From Marchantia polymorpha subsp. ruderalis (Eukaryota > Streptophyta > Marchantiopsida > Marchantiales > Marchantiaceae), in assembly GCA_037833965.1 (NCBI GenBank), contig AP031352.1:25028501-25092500 (forward strand): DNA of 64,000 nucleotides. The letters are read 5' to 3'. Positions 1-14,068 of the stretch are shown here, one piece after another. The notes under the pieces are model-generated. The model was not told the DNA's origin and made no database searches. It saw only the letters and a list, made by a program, of their open reading frames with translations. The position numbers and the translations under genes are program-made. The stretch's first letter is position 1, and every line of letters starts with the position of its first letter.

Positions 1-2640
1 AGCGATTTTTCTTTATGTTTCTATTCGTTTTGACAACTGCTGTGTCTGCTGTGAGCTTTGAAAATCTTTATTGATTTAGCCAAGACACCATACATATGTA
101 TGTTGAGATTCAAATAGTGAAAAAGATTATCTATTTAACAAACGATACAAATATATTAGATTTGGCTAAAACCTCACAAAAACTGTTTATGGAGTTCCTC
201 TAGCCCTTGAGAGAAACTTCTTAGTAGCTAGAGTAAATGTAAAAATTGCACTTATTTAGATACTGGTTTTGAAACTAACTAAAAAATATATATATAAATT
301 GTAGGAAATTAATCCAAGTTACAGGAACATGCATATAAATATTAAGATATTTTTTACCATGTTGGAAATTGAAGTATGCTACCCAAATACTTGTAGCCTT
401 TACCGTTTAAACCAAAAATAATTTTCAAGAGTTGTCTCGGGATGTACATAAACAAGCTTGCTTCCTACTTCCATGATAAATAAGATTATCTGTTTTTGCA
501 ATAAGTAAAAATATATTATATATTTCTTGGTTTCACCTTCCATCTACTTCACAGCCTTTTTAGAAACTCAAATAAAGTGAAAGTTATATATCTTTTGTTG
601 AAGATTTTTTATTTTAATGTGAATTAGGTATTCCATACCTTAATTTTTAAACCTCAAAATATTATATACAAAATTCACAGCATGTAAAATTTTGGGGAAA
701 AAAATTAAGTTGACTTAGATGGATAGATTGTATTTTCAAATAAAAATATTAAGCTGTGATCAATCGTATTTAACACATAGTGCTCAAGAATAGCCAACTA
801 GTGCTTTTAGCTCATTTAAAGAGAGCACCCAACAACGGAGTTAGGGAAGGATCTGCTCATATTGCTGACTGAAGATGGGATCGGTTTGATCTAGAATAAG
901 AGTGCTATAACTCACTTGTCTAGCTCAAGAGTATCCTTTTTGCCCGAAGAGAGGAAGTATTCAATGAAGTACTTTCCATTAAGGATGATCATAGTACTAT
1001 GTTGCATTCTTACATCTGAGTTCGATTATTTACTTCCCCAACTCGGTTGGCTTTGTGGAGCCCGAGGTTTTGCAAAGTCCATCAATGAGATATGGCTTTT
1101 ACAGATGTGACAAAAAGCCAATGTGTATCTTGTCCCACCTGATGATGTCAAAACAAACGCGAGAAAAGTGGCTGTGCCTATACTCGTAAGTTATGTGAAA
1201 CTCAAAAGGTGTGGATGCGTCCTACTTCCGTCGTTGATCAAATGTACAGTGTACAAACTCTTAAAGACATACAGTATTTCTGTCTGCATACGATGTTTCG
1301 TATATAGTTCTGCATAGTTCTGTCTGCACACAAAATTTTGGAAAAGTCTACATTCATGTAAAGAACTATTAAATGAGATGCATGGACTGGGCTATAAAGA
1401 CTATATATTGAAAGATTCTAATAGGACAACGTTTGTCTTTCAAAATAATAAATTAAATTTTAATTTTTATACACATACATCTATTTGTATGTGTATGATA
1501 TCTAAATGATACATATGATACCTCAATATATATATATATATATCATATGCAACTAGGTAATGACAAATTTTGTTTTATTTAAACATCTTTTAGATGAAAC
1601 GATTTAGAACTGTTTATATGTCTAGTTTGAAGACAAACAATAGTTACAACAAACTCATTAGATATACAGTGTTTCCGTTCTACAATAGAGCTGGAGGGTT
1701 TGTATCTTAAATGGAAAGAGAGTTGCAGTCCATTGGAATATATATATATATATATATAGGAGCGATAAAACGATCATATAAATTGTCAATACTACCACGG
1801 AAGAGTGTTCACATGACCTGTAAAAAATAAATGATTTCGAACACGAGTATCAAATGCGAGTGTGTTTTCGGCATCCCCCGTCCTTCTTGTGCAAAAAAAC
1901 ACCTTCAAAGGTGATACTTCCATGGATCCGGCATTGCTCTACAAAAATTTTTGACCAGGTAACTACAAGTATCATGTTTGATTGTGTTTTCAACATATGT
2001 GCAGCAATATGTAACAAAAATAAGCTTGGAGATGATACTTGGGTTTGTGAGAAAAAAATCAATTTTTGACAGGAGATGAGTCTGTGATAGTTTTAACTTT
2101 GGATGTGATCGTGTTAACATTTCCATATATGTATACATATATATACCACCAAGTTGAGTTGTGAATGTGATGATTGCAAAACTTATATAATTTTTTTTGA
2201 GAATGTGAACACAGATCTTATTTGATGGTTGATAAATGTAACAAAAAAACTCAATCCTTATAATAATCAAGTACGTAAAGAATTTAAATTTTATTTTTTG
2301 GGTCAATATATAGGACTATAAATTTCGATATGTTAATCAAGAAAATAATGAAGAACATATGATACACTAAATACAAGGTAAACTCATTTTTTCTAACATA
2401 GTCTACATAAAATGTAGACTATTTTAGGCTCTATGAGTAGATCGCTTTACGGAGAGTAATGAAAAGTTATTCACAAGAGAACAATCAATTGGATATCACA
2501 TTGTTTGAATTAGATAAATAGTACACTGTTATAAAATATATTTTCAATATAATCTGTGAGGTTTTTCTACTCTACTCTACTCAGTTTTCTTTGAGCAATA
2601 TAATACCAGGGTACTTACCCCATGTGTACGTTAAGTGGCT
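1..2640. other. AT-rich intergenic DNA, no gene seen
   Basis: I see no protein family, splice pattern or RNA gene here. Short open frames around 920-1320 and 1850-2070 have no recognisable motif and mostly lack an ATG. Two short AT dinucleotide runs are present at 1525-1543 and 1738-1758. Confidence 0.6.
1525..1543. repeat. AT dinucleotide microsatellite
   Basis: A run of alternating A and T. A second, similar run lies at 1738-1758. Both are simple-sequence repeats in AT-rich intergenic DNA. Confidence 0.8.
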
Positions 2641-4720
2641 ATCCTTGATAGTGGGTGTTATTTTGATCACCCATTTCGACTAGAAAGCCAAAAGGGATTC
2701 TACTAATATGGAGGTGGAGACATTGCAACTTTGTCGCTTGTCTCTACACCTCTGCCCAACCAGGAGAAAAAGCCACGATCTCATTCATTCATGCTCACGA
2801 TGGCAGCAGCCGAGCTATTTTGGCGTCTCCAGGATTTAGAACGAGTTGAGATTTCTGCTTGTTCCACCACTCGACGAGTTCGCTCGGTTGTCTTATTGGA
2901 CGCCTGCACTTCGTATCAGGGCTTTGTACATTCTCTGAGTGAGGAGTTCACGACCGCATGAAACACTTTCCAAGTCAACTCACCTACTGGACGATGAAAT
3001 AAGCTTTTGTTTCTGCTGGTCCAGCCACTTAATTTGAGGAATCCTGATTTAGGAGGCCTTGAGGAAACGATTCTCGTCGTGAGTTTTCCGGCGTCCAGGT
3101 TCTGGATTACATGACAACGAGGTACAGTTACAGACTCATAATGAGCTTGCTGATCAACTCCTTGCGTCGTCCAAATGATGCACACGCAGAACTTACTTTT
3201 ATCACGATGATGACGTCTCATACATCAAACCAGAAGTTCCGGACTGAGAAAAAGGCTGGTGCGCGATAAAAGTGTCCACCTGATTGGATCAATCAGACTG
3301 AAGAGAGAAGTAAAACGGTGCGACCACATTTGCTGATTTTCCCATCACCTCGTCTCCACTGTCTGAATCGTCGTAAGGACTAGATCGTACCTCGAGGATA
3401 CCTGAAACGTAGAAAGCTTCTGTACGCGAAACATCTACGTCGGGGCTCTCTAACGTACACGACACCACTCCGCCTCGCTGATCACCAGCCACTGCCTAGC
3501 CTGGCCCAGCCTAGCCCAACCTGCTCGTATTGTGAATCTCGACCGAACAGCCTTCCGACCCCAACGAGAAGGTGACATCTGACGCTCATTGCTTTGTCAG
3601 AACTTCTCGTCTGAGGCCCCAGTCATGTGCGAAGATCTGGTATACAGCTACAGCAGCAGCAGCAAAAGCAGGCCCTCGATTCAGGTGATGGGAAGTGAGA
3701 ATGTCGCCAATCCTCGGATATCCACGGGTACTAAAAGTGAGACCTCGTCCCAATGTGAGAGCTGACTCAGATTTCATGCCCCAAAGCTGGAAAGAGGAAG
3801 AAGATGGGCGGCAGTAACTACAGCCTTTGGAGTGCGCCTAGGCAGTATGATGAGGTGTCAACCGAATGAATCCATTACGATACATTTTGAAGAGCCATTA
3901 ATCCCGTCCGAGATCTTCCCAAAAACCAACTCACTACGAGCGGAACTGCTCAGGAGCACCTTGAATCTTCGATCATCTTCTGGTGGAGTTGAGATCTACT
4001 TCGTTCCGAGGTTAATCCCATTGGAGTTGGTTCCGTGTTTCCTAGGAAAACGTTTGGCACTTGGTTTCTTACTTGCGAGTTGAATCGGGTAAAAAACGCT
4101 CATGGATGCCAAACTGTTTGCTTGCTCAGGATGATTTTCTTCTTCTCTTTACGCTCATCAGATCCTCCTCGATTCTGGCTTTGACAAAACGGTTACGGTA
4201 AATGACGTAGTTAATGATTCAACCCCAGAAAGACCTCCGTGTGTTGATCAAGGTGAAGGGGTTTCCGGACTTCGTTAGGTGCATGGAAGGTGGTGGCTGG
4301 AATTTCGTGGTTTGATTTCGTCAATCATGAATCATGATTGATGAATCCTTGCGTTTCTGAGACTGCTTTGCATGGTCGTTGTCTGTGGGCCTTGAATCCG
4401 TGACTGAAATGAGACACAGACAGAGAGACGAGACTGATGTGTACCACCAAGTTGTTGTTTACACGAAAAGCAAGGATTTTGGCACTAATGATTTCTACAG
4501 TCCCGTGGACACCCACAGAGCACAAGCGCACGTCTAACATCTGAAAAGCATGCGGGATGGCTGAGGCAATCTGCATTGTAAAGAAGGTAATGTTTCCGCT
4601 TCCTATCCGATCTGCACTCATAGGCTCTTCTCGAGGTCAGCTCCTTCGATCTTCCAGTGCGGCTGCCAGACCTACGAAGGCCAATAATGTTCACTGGACC
4701 CCATTCACAGAACTAGCGAA
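2641..4720. other. GC-richer unique stretch without a recognised gene
   Basis: Base composition rises clearly above the surrounding AT-rich DNA, as it does around the real genes in this window. I tried both strands and found no family motif. The longest frames (3832-4083 plus, 4325-4621 minus) are short and unlike any protein I know. It could be a non-coding transcript, an old gene remnant or captured DNA. I assign no function. Confidence 0.35.
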
Positions 4721-4998
4721 CTAAAGCTTTTGACCTCTCAATGTTCATAATTCATTCAAGGACATGTTCAATATCTCAGAATATCAACTCAAAATGATCA
4801 TACAGATAAATTGGAAAAAATAAAATTTTCTACAATTTATCACACATTAAACTGGTTAGATCACTTTTTTTCAAAATTTATTATATAACATAAATTTGCT
4901 ATTTGATATATATGGTGTTGGCCGAAGAATAAGATTCATATTTATAATAATAATAAAAGTTTTAAAATATTCCTATAACAAAGTATCAAATCATTATA

Positions 4999-5343
4999 GT
5001 GGCAGACTAGGGCCACACCCATTTTTGCTACGGCCACACCCGCTACATACAAAAAACTGATTGCGCGTCAAAGCACGACTCCCCTCAAACCCAGCTGCTA
5101 AGTCGAGCTAGTCCGCGAGGCAGAGGAGAGCGTAGTCGAGAGGCTTCAAGTAACGCGGGGCCGCTGCGGCCGTCGCTGTCTCCCGCGTTGCTGCCGCTTG
5201 TACCACTTGTACCGCTGCCGCCGCAATCTATTGATCTATTTCGACTGCCATACCGTTTCAACCTCCTTCGGCGGCTTTGATCGAGGCAACTTACACGGAC
5301 GGGTATGGCCGTAGCAAAAACGGGTGTGGCCCTAGTCTGGCCC
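4999..5343. mobile_element. Non-autonomous terminal-inverted-repeat DNA element (MITE-like)
   Basis: The first and last ~43 bases are near-perfect inverted repeats. Reading inward, both ends share CAGACTAGGGCCACACCC followed by a TTTTTGCTACGGCCA block. The 9 bases atcattata stand directly outside both ends (4990-4998 and 5344-5352), which is the target-site duplication. An 8-bp reading (tcattata) would suit the hAT superfamily and 9 bp would suit Mutator, so the superfamily is open. The 345-bp interior is GC-rich and encodes no transposase, so the element depended on proteins supplied in trans. The close match of the two ends suggests it is younger than the copia remnants nearby. Confidence 0.85.
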
Positions 5344-5352
5344 ATCATTATA

Positions 5353-6121
5353 TTATGATAGAAAATATTTTCAAAAAATATTTTTTACATTCTCATAGAC
5401 AGACGCAGATTTCTGAAAACAAGATTTCATTGTAGCACAATGTTTATACGATGGTTTTACTCTTCATGTTTTGTAAATATTTTCATAAGTATTTATTTAT
5501 ATTGTATATAATGATTGAAGTAAATATAAATTACTTGAATGATTTAAACAAGTTATTTCCTTAATGTCAAATCTCATGGCAAATAGAGAATTAATAAATT
5601 GTTTTTCCATACGAACTATGAAATATATGTGAATGTTATTATTTAATGAAATACAATATTTTTATTCTAAAAGATATGTGATTTGATTTAGATCAATACT
5701 ACAAAAAGAATTCATCTAAAATATTATTTTCCGAAGAATCATAATATTATTGAAAAAAAATTAAATGAATCAAACATGATGTTATATCTTCAAATATGTT
5801 ATTTTGATTAACACAAAATACTATTTTTTAGTGATTATGCTAACAAAAATTACAACAAACTTTAGTTATTGTTGAAAATTATATGTCAAAATTTAATTCG
5901 ATGATGGTAAAAAAAAATTTATCTCCTTTATTTTGTTTACAATTACAAATTATACACCAAATTTTAAAATTTTGCACAAGCCGTACAAAAATTATTTGAA
6001 TCTATTAATATTCAAAAATGAATTATGTTATGGTTGATTATTTTATTAATCATTCAGATTCTAAAAGAGTTTAAAGTCTCATGTTAATTGCTGCTGACTC
6101 AGCAGTAAATAACCTCAGCAG
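5353..6121. other. AT-rich intergenic DNA, nothing recognised
   Basis: Very AT-rich, with no open frame of note. A small perfect palindrome (ctgctga c tcagcag) lies at about 6091-6105, just before the copia LTR. Confidence 0.6.
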
Positions 6122-6383
6122 TGCCGAGGTTAACTCCGGTTAAGAAGTCACTATTATACAGGTATTAACTATTTACAGCTGCGTTGGTCGCTGGTGTTGG
6201 ATACATACATCAAAGGTCTATGTATTACTAGACATAACGTTTGATACACTCTCACAGTGCTCTTTTCACGTCAACTTAAACTTTGAGGATGAACAATGTT
6301 ATATGTTAGTGTTTTTCTTGTTGATGGATTGTCTTGGTGTCCATTGTTTACTATCACTTTATTTTGCGTGTTTTACACTTACA
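6122..6383 (+). mobile_element. Solo LTR (or 5' LTR of a lost element), Ty1/copia family
   Basis: It is colinear with the LTRs at 10950-11220 and 14069-14318. It starts TGCCGAGGTTAACTCCGGTTA, carries the shared inner phrases ctatttacagctgcgttggtcgc and ggtgttggatacatacatc, and ends TTTTACACTTACA. After the end, the position that holds the primer-binding site in the 10950 copy reads attacttgtag, which is too degraded to call. No coding remnant follows, and no target duplication could be found. It is most simply a recombined solo LTR. Confidence 0.65.
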
Positions 6384-9300
6384 ATTACTTGTAGCGTCAA
6401 TAAATCATCTAAAGTTCAAATTAGAATAACTTTTTTGTTGTAAAATCACATAATAATTGATTAAACAAGATCTAAATTATGAATGAATTTTCCACTCAAA
6501 AATTTCATATAAATTTATCTAAACTTTCTAAATTTTTAAAAAAATTTATTAATTAACATTAATACAATTTTAGCTAGCTATCTTTTCTAAGAGTGTTAGT
6601 AAAACCTTTTAAAAACTCTTTATGATACAATCAGAATAGATGATATCTCATGTTGTAAGTTATAAATGTAGTATGGATCACATGAATTAAACTTCATCTG
6701 CATAGATTTCACTAATATGTATTTCTTGCTGAAGTATGAAATATTTAATTCATGTATTATTGGTATACATATTAAAAATATCAATATTATATTTTAACTA
6801 ATATATTACTTGACACAAATTATGATCTCCATATAAATTTATCTTTTTGATCAATTATGATTTTAAAAAAATACTTACGATTGATTATCAATAATCATTT
6901 TTTACAATTTTTTCTCATAAAAATTTGAATCTATTTTGAATTATCTTGATTTTGTCAACTAAATTGTAGATAGATATCAAAATATTGTCTTCAATTGCTA
7001 TTTTACAAAAATATCATATTAGAAGTATTTGAAGTGAACTCAAAATCAATGATCATGCTCCTACTCCAAACTTAGTAAACACGAAGCTCTAAAGCTCTAG
7101 TACCGTGAATTCGCTGGACTTGCGATGCATGTGAAAGATACTGGAAAAATTAAGGACTTCCTTGATGAAAATTCTAGAATGCGGAGTACAGCCTGTCTCC
7201 CATTGTCATGAACAAGAGCATTTCTATAGTACTGACAATGTGATATCTTCGAGTATGTTTGCTTCCACTCAACAGTAAATAATTCCTCGACACCATCTGA
7301 TAAAGTGGCTTTCTTCTTTGGTTGGAGCAATATCTTATCTTCACATTCCCTGTAACAAGTATTTTCGTCCAAGTGGATCGATTTGCATCATTCTAATGCA
7401 ACAAATAGGTCCAAAACAAGTGCATAATACTGCACGAGGAGAAGGTCGGTTAAGGAACGTTTCCTTACTACTGCAGAGCAATATACATACTCAATCGCAA
7501 GGCAGCTTTGATTTAGATCTTCCATCAATTGTGCCATAATGTCTTTGATTTAGTTCTTCCATCAATTGTGCCACAATTTTTTGTCACAATCTAAGGTTAA
7601 ATACTCGTCTATAACGATGAAATTGGTCTGATTGGAAAACCTGGACATATGTTGGAGAGGCACGTGAGACCTCAACATCCAATACTCTTGCAACCGCAAG
7701 AGAGTTTACATGGAACCTACTCACTGCCAGGGCTCTTCGCTAACGAGTGAAAGAACAAGTACTCAATCATCAATTTGAAAGTCAAACGACTTGCATCCCC
7801 TCCAGCAGCAAACTCTTACTGATTTTCGCCCCATTCTAAACAAAATTCCAAAACTATGAGCAATTGCACCTCATTCTCTTGTCCAGCGTATCTTCTCTAT
7901 GCGAAACAAAAGACAAAATGAAACAAATCACAACCTTGTCTACATCAAAAATTGAATTCGGACAATATCTCTTCATAAAAAGTACTGTACTTGCCTTCTA
8001 TCTATGTAAAATTTGAAATCTGTTCTCTTGAGCAAATCAAATACTACTTCACGGCCTCCAAGAAAACCTCTCCATGCACAATCCCAACTACAAAAAATTG
8101 AAAACTCGCCCGAGCTTCTATTCGACAATTTCCACCATTCTTCAACAAAACTTGAGCGAGAGTTCTTCGAGTAAATCTAATTGTGTTAATCCTACTTGTT
8201 TATAACATTTACATCACACAAATTTAAGCCCAATCCATTCTATCGGGCTCAACTCAAAGAATTGAACATTCTTCTAGTCTCTTTGACTCTATACCCTTCG
8301 ATCCCTAACTCTAGGCCGACTCTAAAAATAACAAACACAATGACACATGAAAATTTTTCTCCCTATCAAACAAAGATTGTTCATTCCTCCCCTTTCCTTT
8401 TTCTCCTCTTGAATCATTCGATTTTTTCTCGGTGAACCTTATGTCCGTTAATTGCCGCACCTATTTTCATTCTCCATTTGTTAACGAACATCTCCTTCAA
8501 ACATCATATTTTAATTTTCATGGCCAGCTTATTCAACTATATCTCCTCACCATTGCTCAAGGGTCGTTTAAGAATGTTGGTTGCATTTTGTCTTTCAAAT
8601 AATCCCTTTTATAAGCAAAGCGCATTTCACAAGCAAGAGTTTTAGTGTTAAATTGATCGTCAAAGTAAATCTGATTTTGAGTAAGTCTTGGAGATATTCA
8701 ACACAATGAAGCAAGCAATGATGATCATTCTATATGGACTGATGAAGCTTGATGTAATTGGAACTTTCCTTAAAAAGTCTTCTAGATTCATCCATAAAGT
8801 CAAATCTGGGCTATTTGGGCAAATTTGAGACCCTAATAACAAAAGCATTTTGTCTTGCTTTTCTCTTGAACTATCTAGTCTTTACTTTCTTAACACACTA
8901 ACATAAGCGGCTACACTAGAACTATCAAAATCTGGCAAACTTTTTTAGACGCTAGATTTTTCAAAATTAATCTCGCCAAAATTTCATATATTTTAAAGAA
9001 TACCACAGTTAACTCTCGTGCACACATGTAAGGGGAAGGCGGGGAGGAGGAAGTTAGGATAGAAATGCGTGATCCTGAGATCACATGTGAGTGCATGAAC
9101 TTAATTTGCTAATTCTAAACCTTAATGTGCTTTTTAAGTTGCACAAATTTGCGAATATATTATATGTGACCAAATTTCTGGTCATACAAACTCAACTGTA
9201 AGTAGCAAGTTGCGCATGAAAGAAAGAGAAGAAATAAGAAAAATACATCTTGCATACATTTCATATCTTTCTTGCTTTCATATAATTTTTGTAAGCATGT

Positions 9301-10949
9301 TTGTTTTGATCAATGTGATTCTTTTCTTGGCTGGAACAAAAGTGCCCAAGTCCATTCTATACTTTTCTTTCACATTTCTAATTTCATATCAATTCTATAG
9401 CATATTTGTTTTCATCATTATGAGTCTTTTGTTGGTTAGATTATAAGGTTTCAGTAACATTTCATACCTTTCAAAACAAATTTGCTATAGATAAGTTTGT
9501 AATTATCATTTTGAGTTTCTTAGCATTTCTATATACAAAAGTAGGTTGAAAATAACTTCTCCATCATAAAATCGGAGAAAGATGATTCCTTCACCAACCT
9601 CACGATATTTTACTTGACGAGCAATGTGCATGCCAAGTAATTTGAAACACTCAAACGATTATCGCTAAACCATCCGACTAAATATATATATATATACATA
9701 CATACATATATGGCTAAAAATATATTAACATGTTAATGCCAAAATTAAGGGTAAAAAATTACCAAAATTACCCTAATTCTGGCAAACTTTGCATTTTTCA
9801 AATTATAGGAATACCTGGCTACATCCTTTGTTGGATACATGGATCTTGATGATTGAACTAGAGACATTTTACTTGAATAGGAAAATGAATGCTCATGCTT
9901 TCTTCCCCATCTCAAGTTAATATAAAAAGAAACAGCGTTGAGATTAGTGTGTCGATAGTTTGAATCAAAACATGAATCATAGAGAAAATTGCAGAAAATG
10001 AAACAAAGCTAATTACTTTCCATTAACAAGATCTATTAGAAAAAAACATCCTCTTTTATCTTTTATCTTCTTTTAACCAGAGTTTTTAATGTAATATATT
10101 TAATCTTCTCTAAAATTTACGTTTAAAAATTATCAAATTTTTTATCCATATTTTTACATACAAATTTTGCATGTTCTTCAAACAAAAATTCAATTCTTTA
10201 ATATTATCTATAGATTTTTAAAGCTTCATTTAGGCAGAATATATTATACATTACAATATTTTAATTAATTACACATTACAATTTTAAGAACTCATTATAC
10301 ATTACAATTTTTATAGTATTTCTGAATTTGTTAATTTTGAACAAATTAGTTGAAATTTTTTTTAATTTAACATTATCAAAAAACATGTATGTTTTTAGAG
10401 TTTTCTATTTATGAAGTTAAAAAAAAAAGATTTTTTATTTTGAAATAAAAAAATTTTAATCTAATAAAATTTCCATGTAATGCATTTGATTATAAATATT
10501 TGATAAGAAGTCATATAATTTACAAGTCATAGAAGTGTCAAACTATATTTTTACAATCATAAACTAAGCCAATTTGGAAATTACATGCTCATGTGTTAAT
10601 TTTTCATCAAAATGTATCATTTGTTTCATTTACGTGATATTTAGGGTAAAAAATCATTTTCATCAAAATTTTTAAAATCTTATAATTTGACAACCATTGT
10701 TCATGCAATGAATATATATTTTAACATCAAAACTTAAAAAGATTCTTATTAGTTTTAAAATCCACCCTCTTGAATTTTATTTCACTGAAGAATTTTGCTT
10801 AAATTGACAACGGTTAAATTTCATCATGAAAGTAATGATTCAACACAACGATTTAATGAATCATTTTGAGCATACATAGGATGTTATTTTCATGAGAGTT
10901 ATGTTTATTCAATTGTAACAAAATATCATAATTTAAGATTATTGTTTCA
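6384..10949. other. AT-rich intergenic DNA with no supported gene
   Basis: Mostly highly AT-rich. A somewhat less AT-rich block at about 7080-8450 holds short frames on both strands with no recognisable domain. A TA/CA microsatellite lies at about 9681-9712. A small imperfect inverted repeat built on ccaaaattaagggtaa and its complement lies at about 9738-9787. No RNA gene was seen. Confidence 0.5.
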
Positions 10950-11021
10950 TGTTGAGGTTAATTTTGTTCAAGGAATAACCTCACATTTAGCTATTTATAG
11001 CTGAGATTGATCGCCGGTGTT

Positions 11022-11055
<34 letters not shown>

Positions 11056-11220
11056 CAAGGTCTATGTATTCCCAGAAAATACGCATAGTATATTATCACA
11101 ATGCTTTCCCGTAAACATAGCCCTTGAGGGTGAACCACGTTATACGCATGTGTCTATCGTGTTGATGACTTGCTTGTTGCTTGAGTTTGTCACTGATGAT
11201 TCTCAAGTTTTAAACTTACA
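10950..11220 (+). repeat. 5' LTR of copia element
   Basis: It has TG...CA termini and an internal TA-dinucleotide expansion at about 11023-11053 that is missing from the partner LTR at 14069. Shared blocks include gattgatcgcc, aaggtctatgtattc and gcttgcttgttgcttgagtt. Confidence 0.85.
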
Positions 11221-11222
11221 AT

Positions 11223-11234
11223 TGGTATCAAAGC
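11223..11234 (+). other. Primer-binding site (initiator tRNA-Met type)
   Basis: TGGTATCAAAGC lies two bases after the 5' LTR. The usual plant copia site is TGGTATCAGAGC, so one base differs. It marks where a tRNA would prime minus-strand DNA synthesis. Confidence 0.75.
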
Positions 11235-13770
11235 AAGTCTCAATTTTGAGTCTACATCAAAGTACCTTTCAATTTGGAAGATTGTGTTTTTTAGATTGAA
11301 AACCTTTAGTTCGAAATATTGTGTCTTTTGATCTAAAAATTGACCATGTTTGGACTTGTTGACAATTTTTTCAAAGATAGTGTGAATGATTTTTTAGATT
11401 GTAGACAGATTTGTCACCAGGTGATAGTCAAAGAAGTTATGTCAAGCTGCAAAAGTTTGAGAACAAATGTCAGAGCATGAGTTAGAGAAGAGATTTTACA
11501 AGTGTTAAGGTTATTGAGTAAAATCATTATTCGAGACAAAATGACGAGGTTTTGAATTTGAGGTGTGACAGTTTGAAATGTTCAAGACGAGCTCACAAGA
11601 GAAGAGCAGGATTGTTTATGAGGATCGAGCTTCTGCGGTGATGCAGGTGATTGACAAGGAGTTTGCACAATCATAACGGAAATTTTTATGCAAAAGGCGA
11701 CAAGCGTTTGGGACTAATTGTAGCAATGAGGACGAGAATCTGTTGGAGTGGCAAGAAGTGAGAATTTTAGCGCGATTGTGGATGCCTCCGTGGAATCTGC
11801 AATAGAGTTAGGCTATTTCCAACTCTACAACTAGTCTTGATGGTTGTGACGATGAGCATCAGAGACTCGTGGATGCTTTCTCAAAATCAGTGAAGATGAG
11901 TATGGTGAAAGCAGATCGTGTTTTCTTTGTTCCATACTCCCCCTGATGATTTTTACAAGACGATTAAAGAAGGATGTCGATCGATGATGCCTGAGATGGT
12001 CGCAGTTGAGTCTATTTTGATGGGGGAAGTTTGACAATTGATATTATTACTACCGTCATCAGCTCATGAGAATGCTCACGTTCTCGCTACTACTTCCATT
12101 GCATGCAACCCTCTCGCTTCAGTGAAAAAGGCTCTTCTGAAATAAGATCAAACTTGAAGCTACTTCTATCTCGCTGTTTGAGGTCAGATTGGGCTTGTTA
12201 CAGCTTCAGAGTCTCATGTATTCAATGCGATTGGAGTCTCTTTGGTGTTCATCTCATGATCAATAATAGCTTGCATTTGCGAACTCATGCTGCCCAATGC
12301 TTCCAAACCAGTTGCAGCTAAACAAGATTAATCCAAGTAGCTCTCTCCAATATTACAATGGATTAGTCATAGACTTCACAAACTTCTTTGTTTTAATTTT
12401 GACTTGTGTTTCTTCTGTAACTCGTTGTTTTTTCCACATCTTCAAACGGATGCTTCTATGCATACCTCAAAACTGTATTTCGTAGTGAAGCACCTCGGAT
12501 GAAGTATCTACCGTTGGGAAAGTTATTTCATGATCATGGCGGTGGGAGAAAATCTTGTCATCGAGCAGATAGAGGCTGCACCACCTGAAGTTTGCGAGGT
12601 TAGCATCTTGTATACGTCGAATGTGCTAGAGAAAATTGTTGATAATTCACTTGATTAGGCCCTGTATGAGTTGGTTAGGGCATGTTACGATTTCCGCTGC
12701 ATGAAGTATTTGACAAAGATGGCGGGAAAGCTCTAAAGCTATCACAGTGCAGTTAGTAAACATTAGAGTCATCTGGTCAACTGTAAGTATTTGACATAAT
12801 AAGTCCATGACCGTCACATGATGAACGGAAAATATGGTGAATGGAGGATATCATGCAACTTATTGGATCGTCTTGATGTGGATTAGAGATTAGAATTGTA
12901 GAAGGATTGTGCATGGAAGTGAAGTCAATTTCTTGTAAACATTAATCATGGATTGAGTAGGCTTGAACTTCTACTTTGAGAAGATGAGGTTACTTTGTCT
13001 TGCGCTTAATTTAGGGTTTGAAGATTCTGTCCTGCCTCCATGAGACCATCGATGTATATGGAGAGGAAGGATTGGTAAGGGCAACCATAGTTGGTTGGAC
13101 ATACCGCGGTAGGTGGGGCAATCATGGTCAAGTATCAAGGACGTTACGCAGGGTAATTGAAGTCGGCAGGTCAACCGCGGTTCACGGACGCTCGACGGTG
13201 ACGGTGACTGATAGTGGTGGTCAATGGTGACGGTCATTTACGAACAACGTTGACGGTCAGGATCAACGATGACAATCAGGAATAACGATGACGGGATATT
13301 TTGTTGGTAAATATTTCATTCGCAAAAATCTTTGTTGAAATATAAGCAAATTGGGTATCTTTGGAAATCTCTCAATGCAATTGAAGCATCTGGATCATTT
13401 TTCAGGGGTTTCATCCAGAAAGAAAAAATTGCCTTGGAAGTTATTTTTGTATTTAGATTTTTGACGGATGGAGATGATAATGCAATAGGTCGGAGGAATT
13501 GGAACAACAATATTTATGCTTTGGAAAAGCAGTGTTGCAGGCTATTGGATACTAGTAGCCTGTGAGATTTTTCATCACTATGAGTATTTTTTTTCAATGA
13601 GGATTTGCTCATTGAAAGAGGACGAGATTTTATATGCTCTATGTACTGACAAGAAAAAAATATCCACTCATAGATATGGAGATTGGAGCAATTTGATCAT
13701 TATGTCATATGATATTATTATATCATAATGATCAAGAAGGAGCGTCAGTAGTGACGGAAATTTTGAGCTC

Positions 13771-13870
13771 GTGATTGAGCCAGTCAAGATTGACGGTAAA
13801 CACAAACCAAATGATGCGTTGATCACAGTTAATATTTCGGAAAGATTCAGACGACACTATACTATTATGC
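13771..13870 (+). pseudogene. Copia RNase H C-terminal remnant
   Basis: The plus-strand translation includes KIDGKHKPNDALITVN and then a SERFRRH tail. This matches the usual end of a copia polyprotein: a conserved Asn/Asp-Pro-(Ala/Asn)-Asp-Ala-Leu segment, then a basic RRH motif. The same segment is present in the remnants at about 31380-31465 and 15480-15560. The rest of the polyprotein is too decayed to translate. Confidence 0.65.
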
Positions 13871-14068
13871 ATGTTTATGTACGTATTATGGAGATTGTTA
13901 GTTATCTTTATATGTTATTGTTTTATCTTATAATGGCCACGGCTTGGTTCTAGTTTACTCTTGTTTATAGATGAACCTTGTGTTGGTTTCTGTCTAGAAT
14001 TTTCCACGGACTAATAATATAGGTTAAAGAGTTTACTGAGATTCCTTAACACGAGTTAAAGAGGAGAT

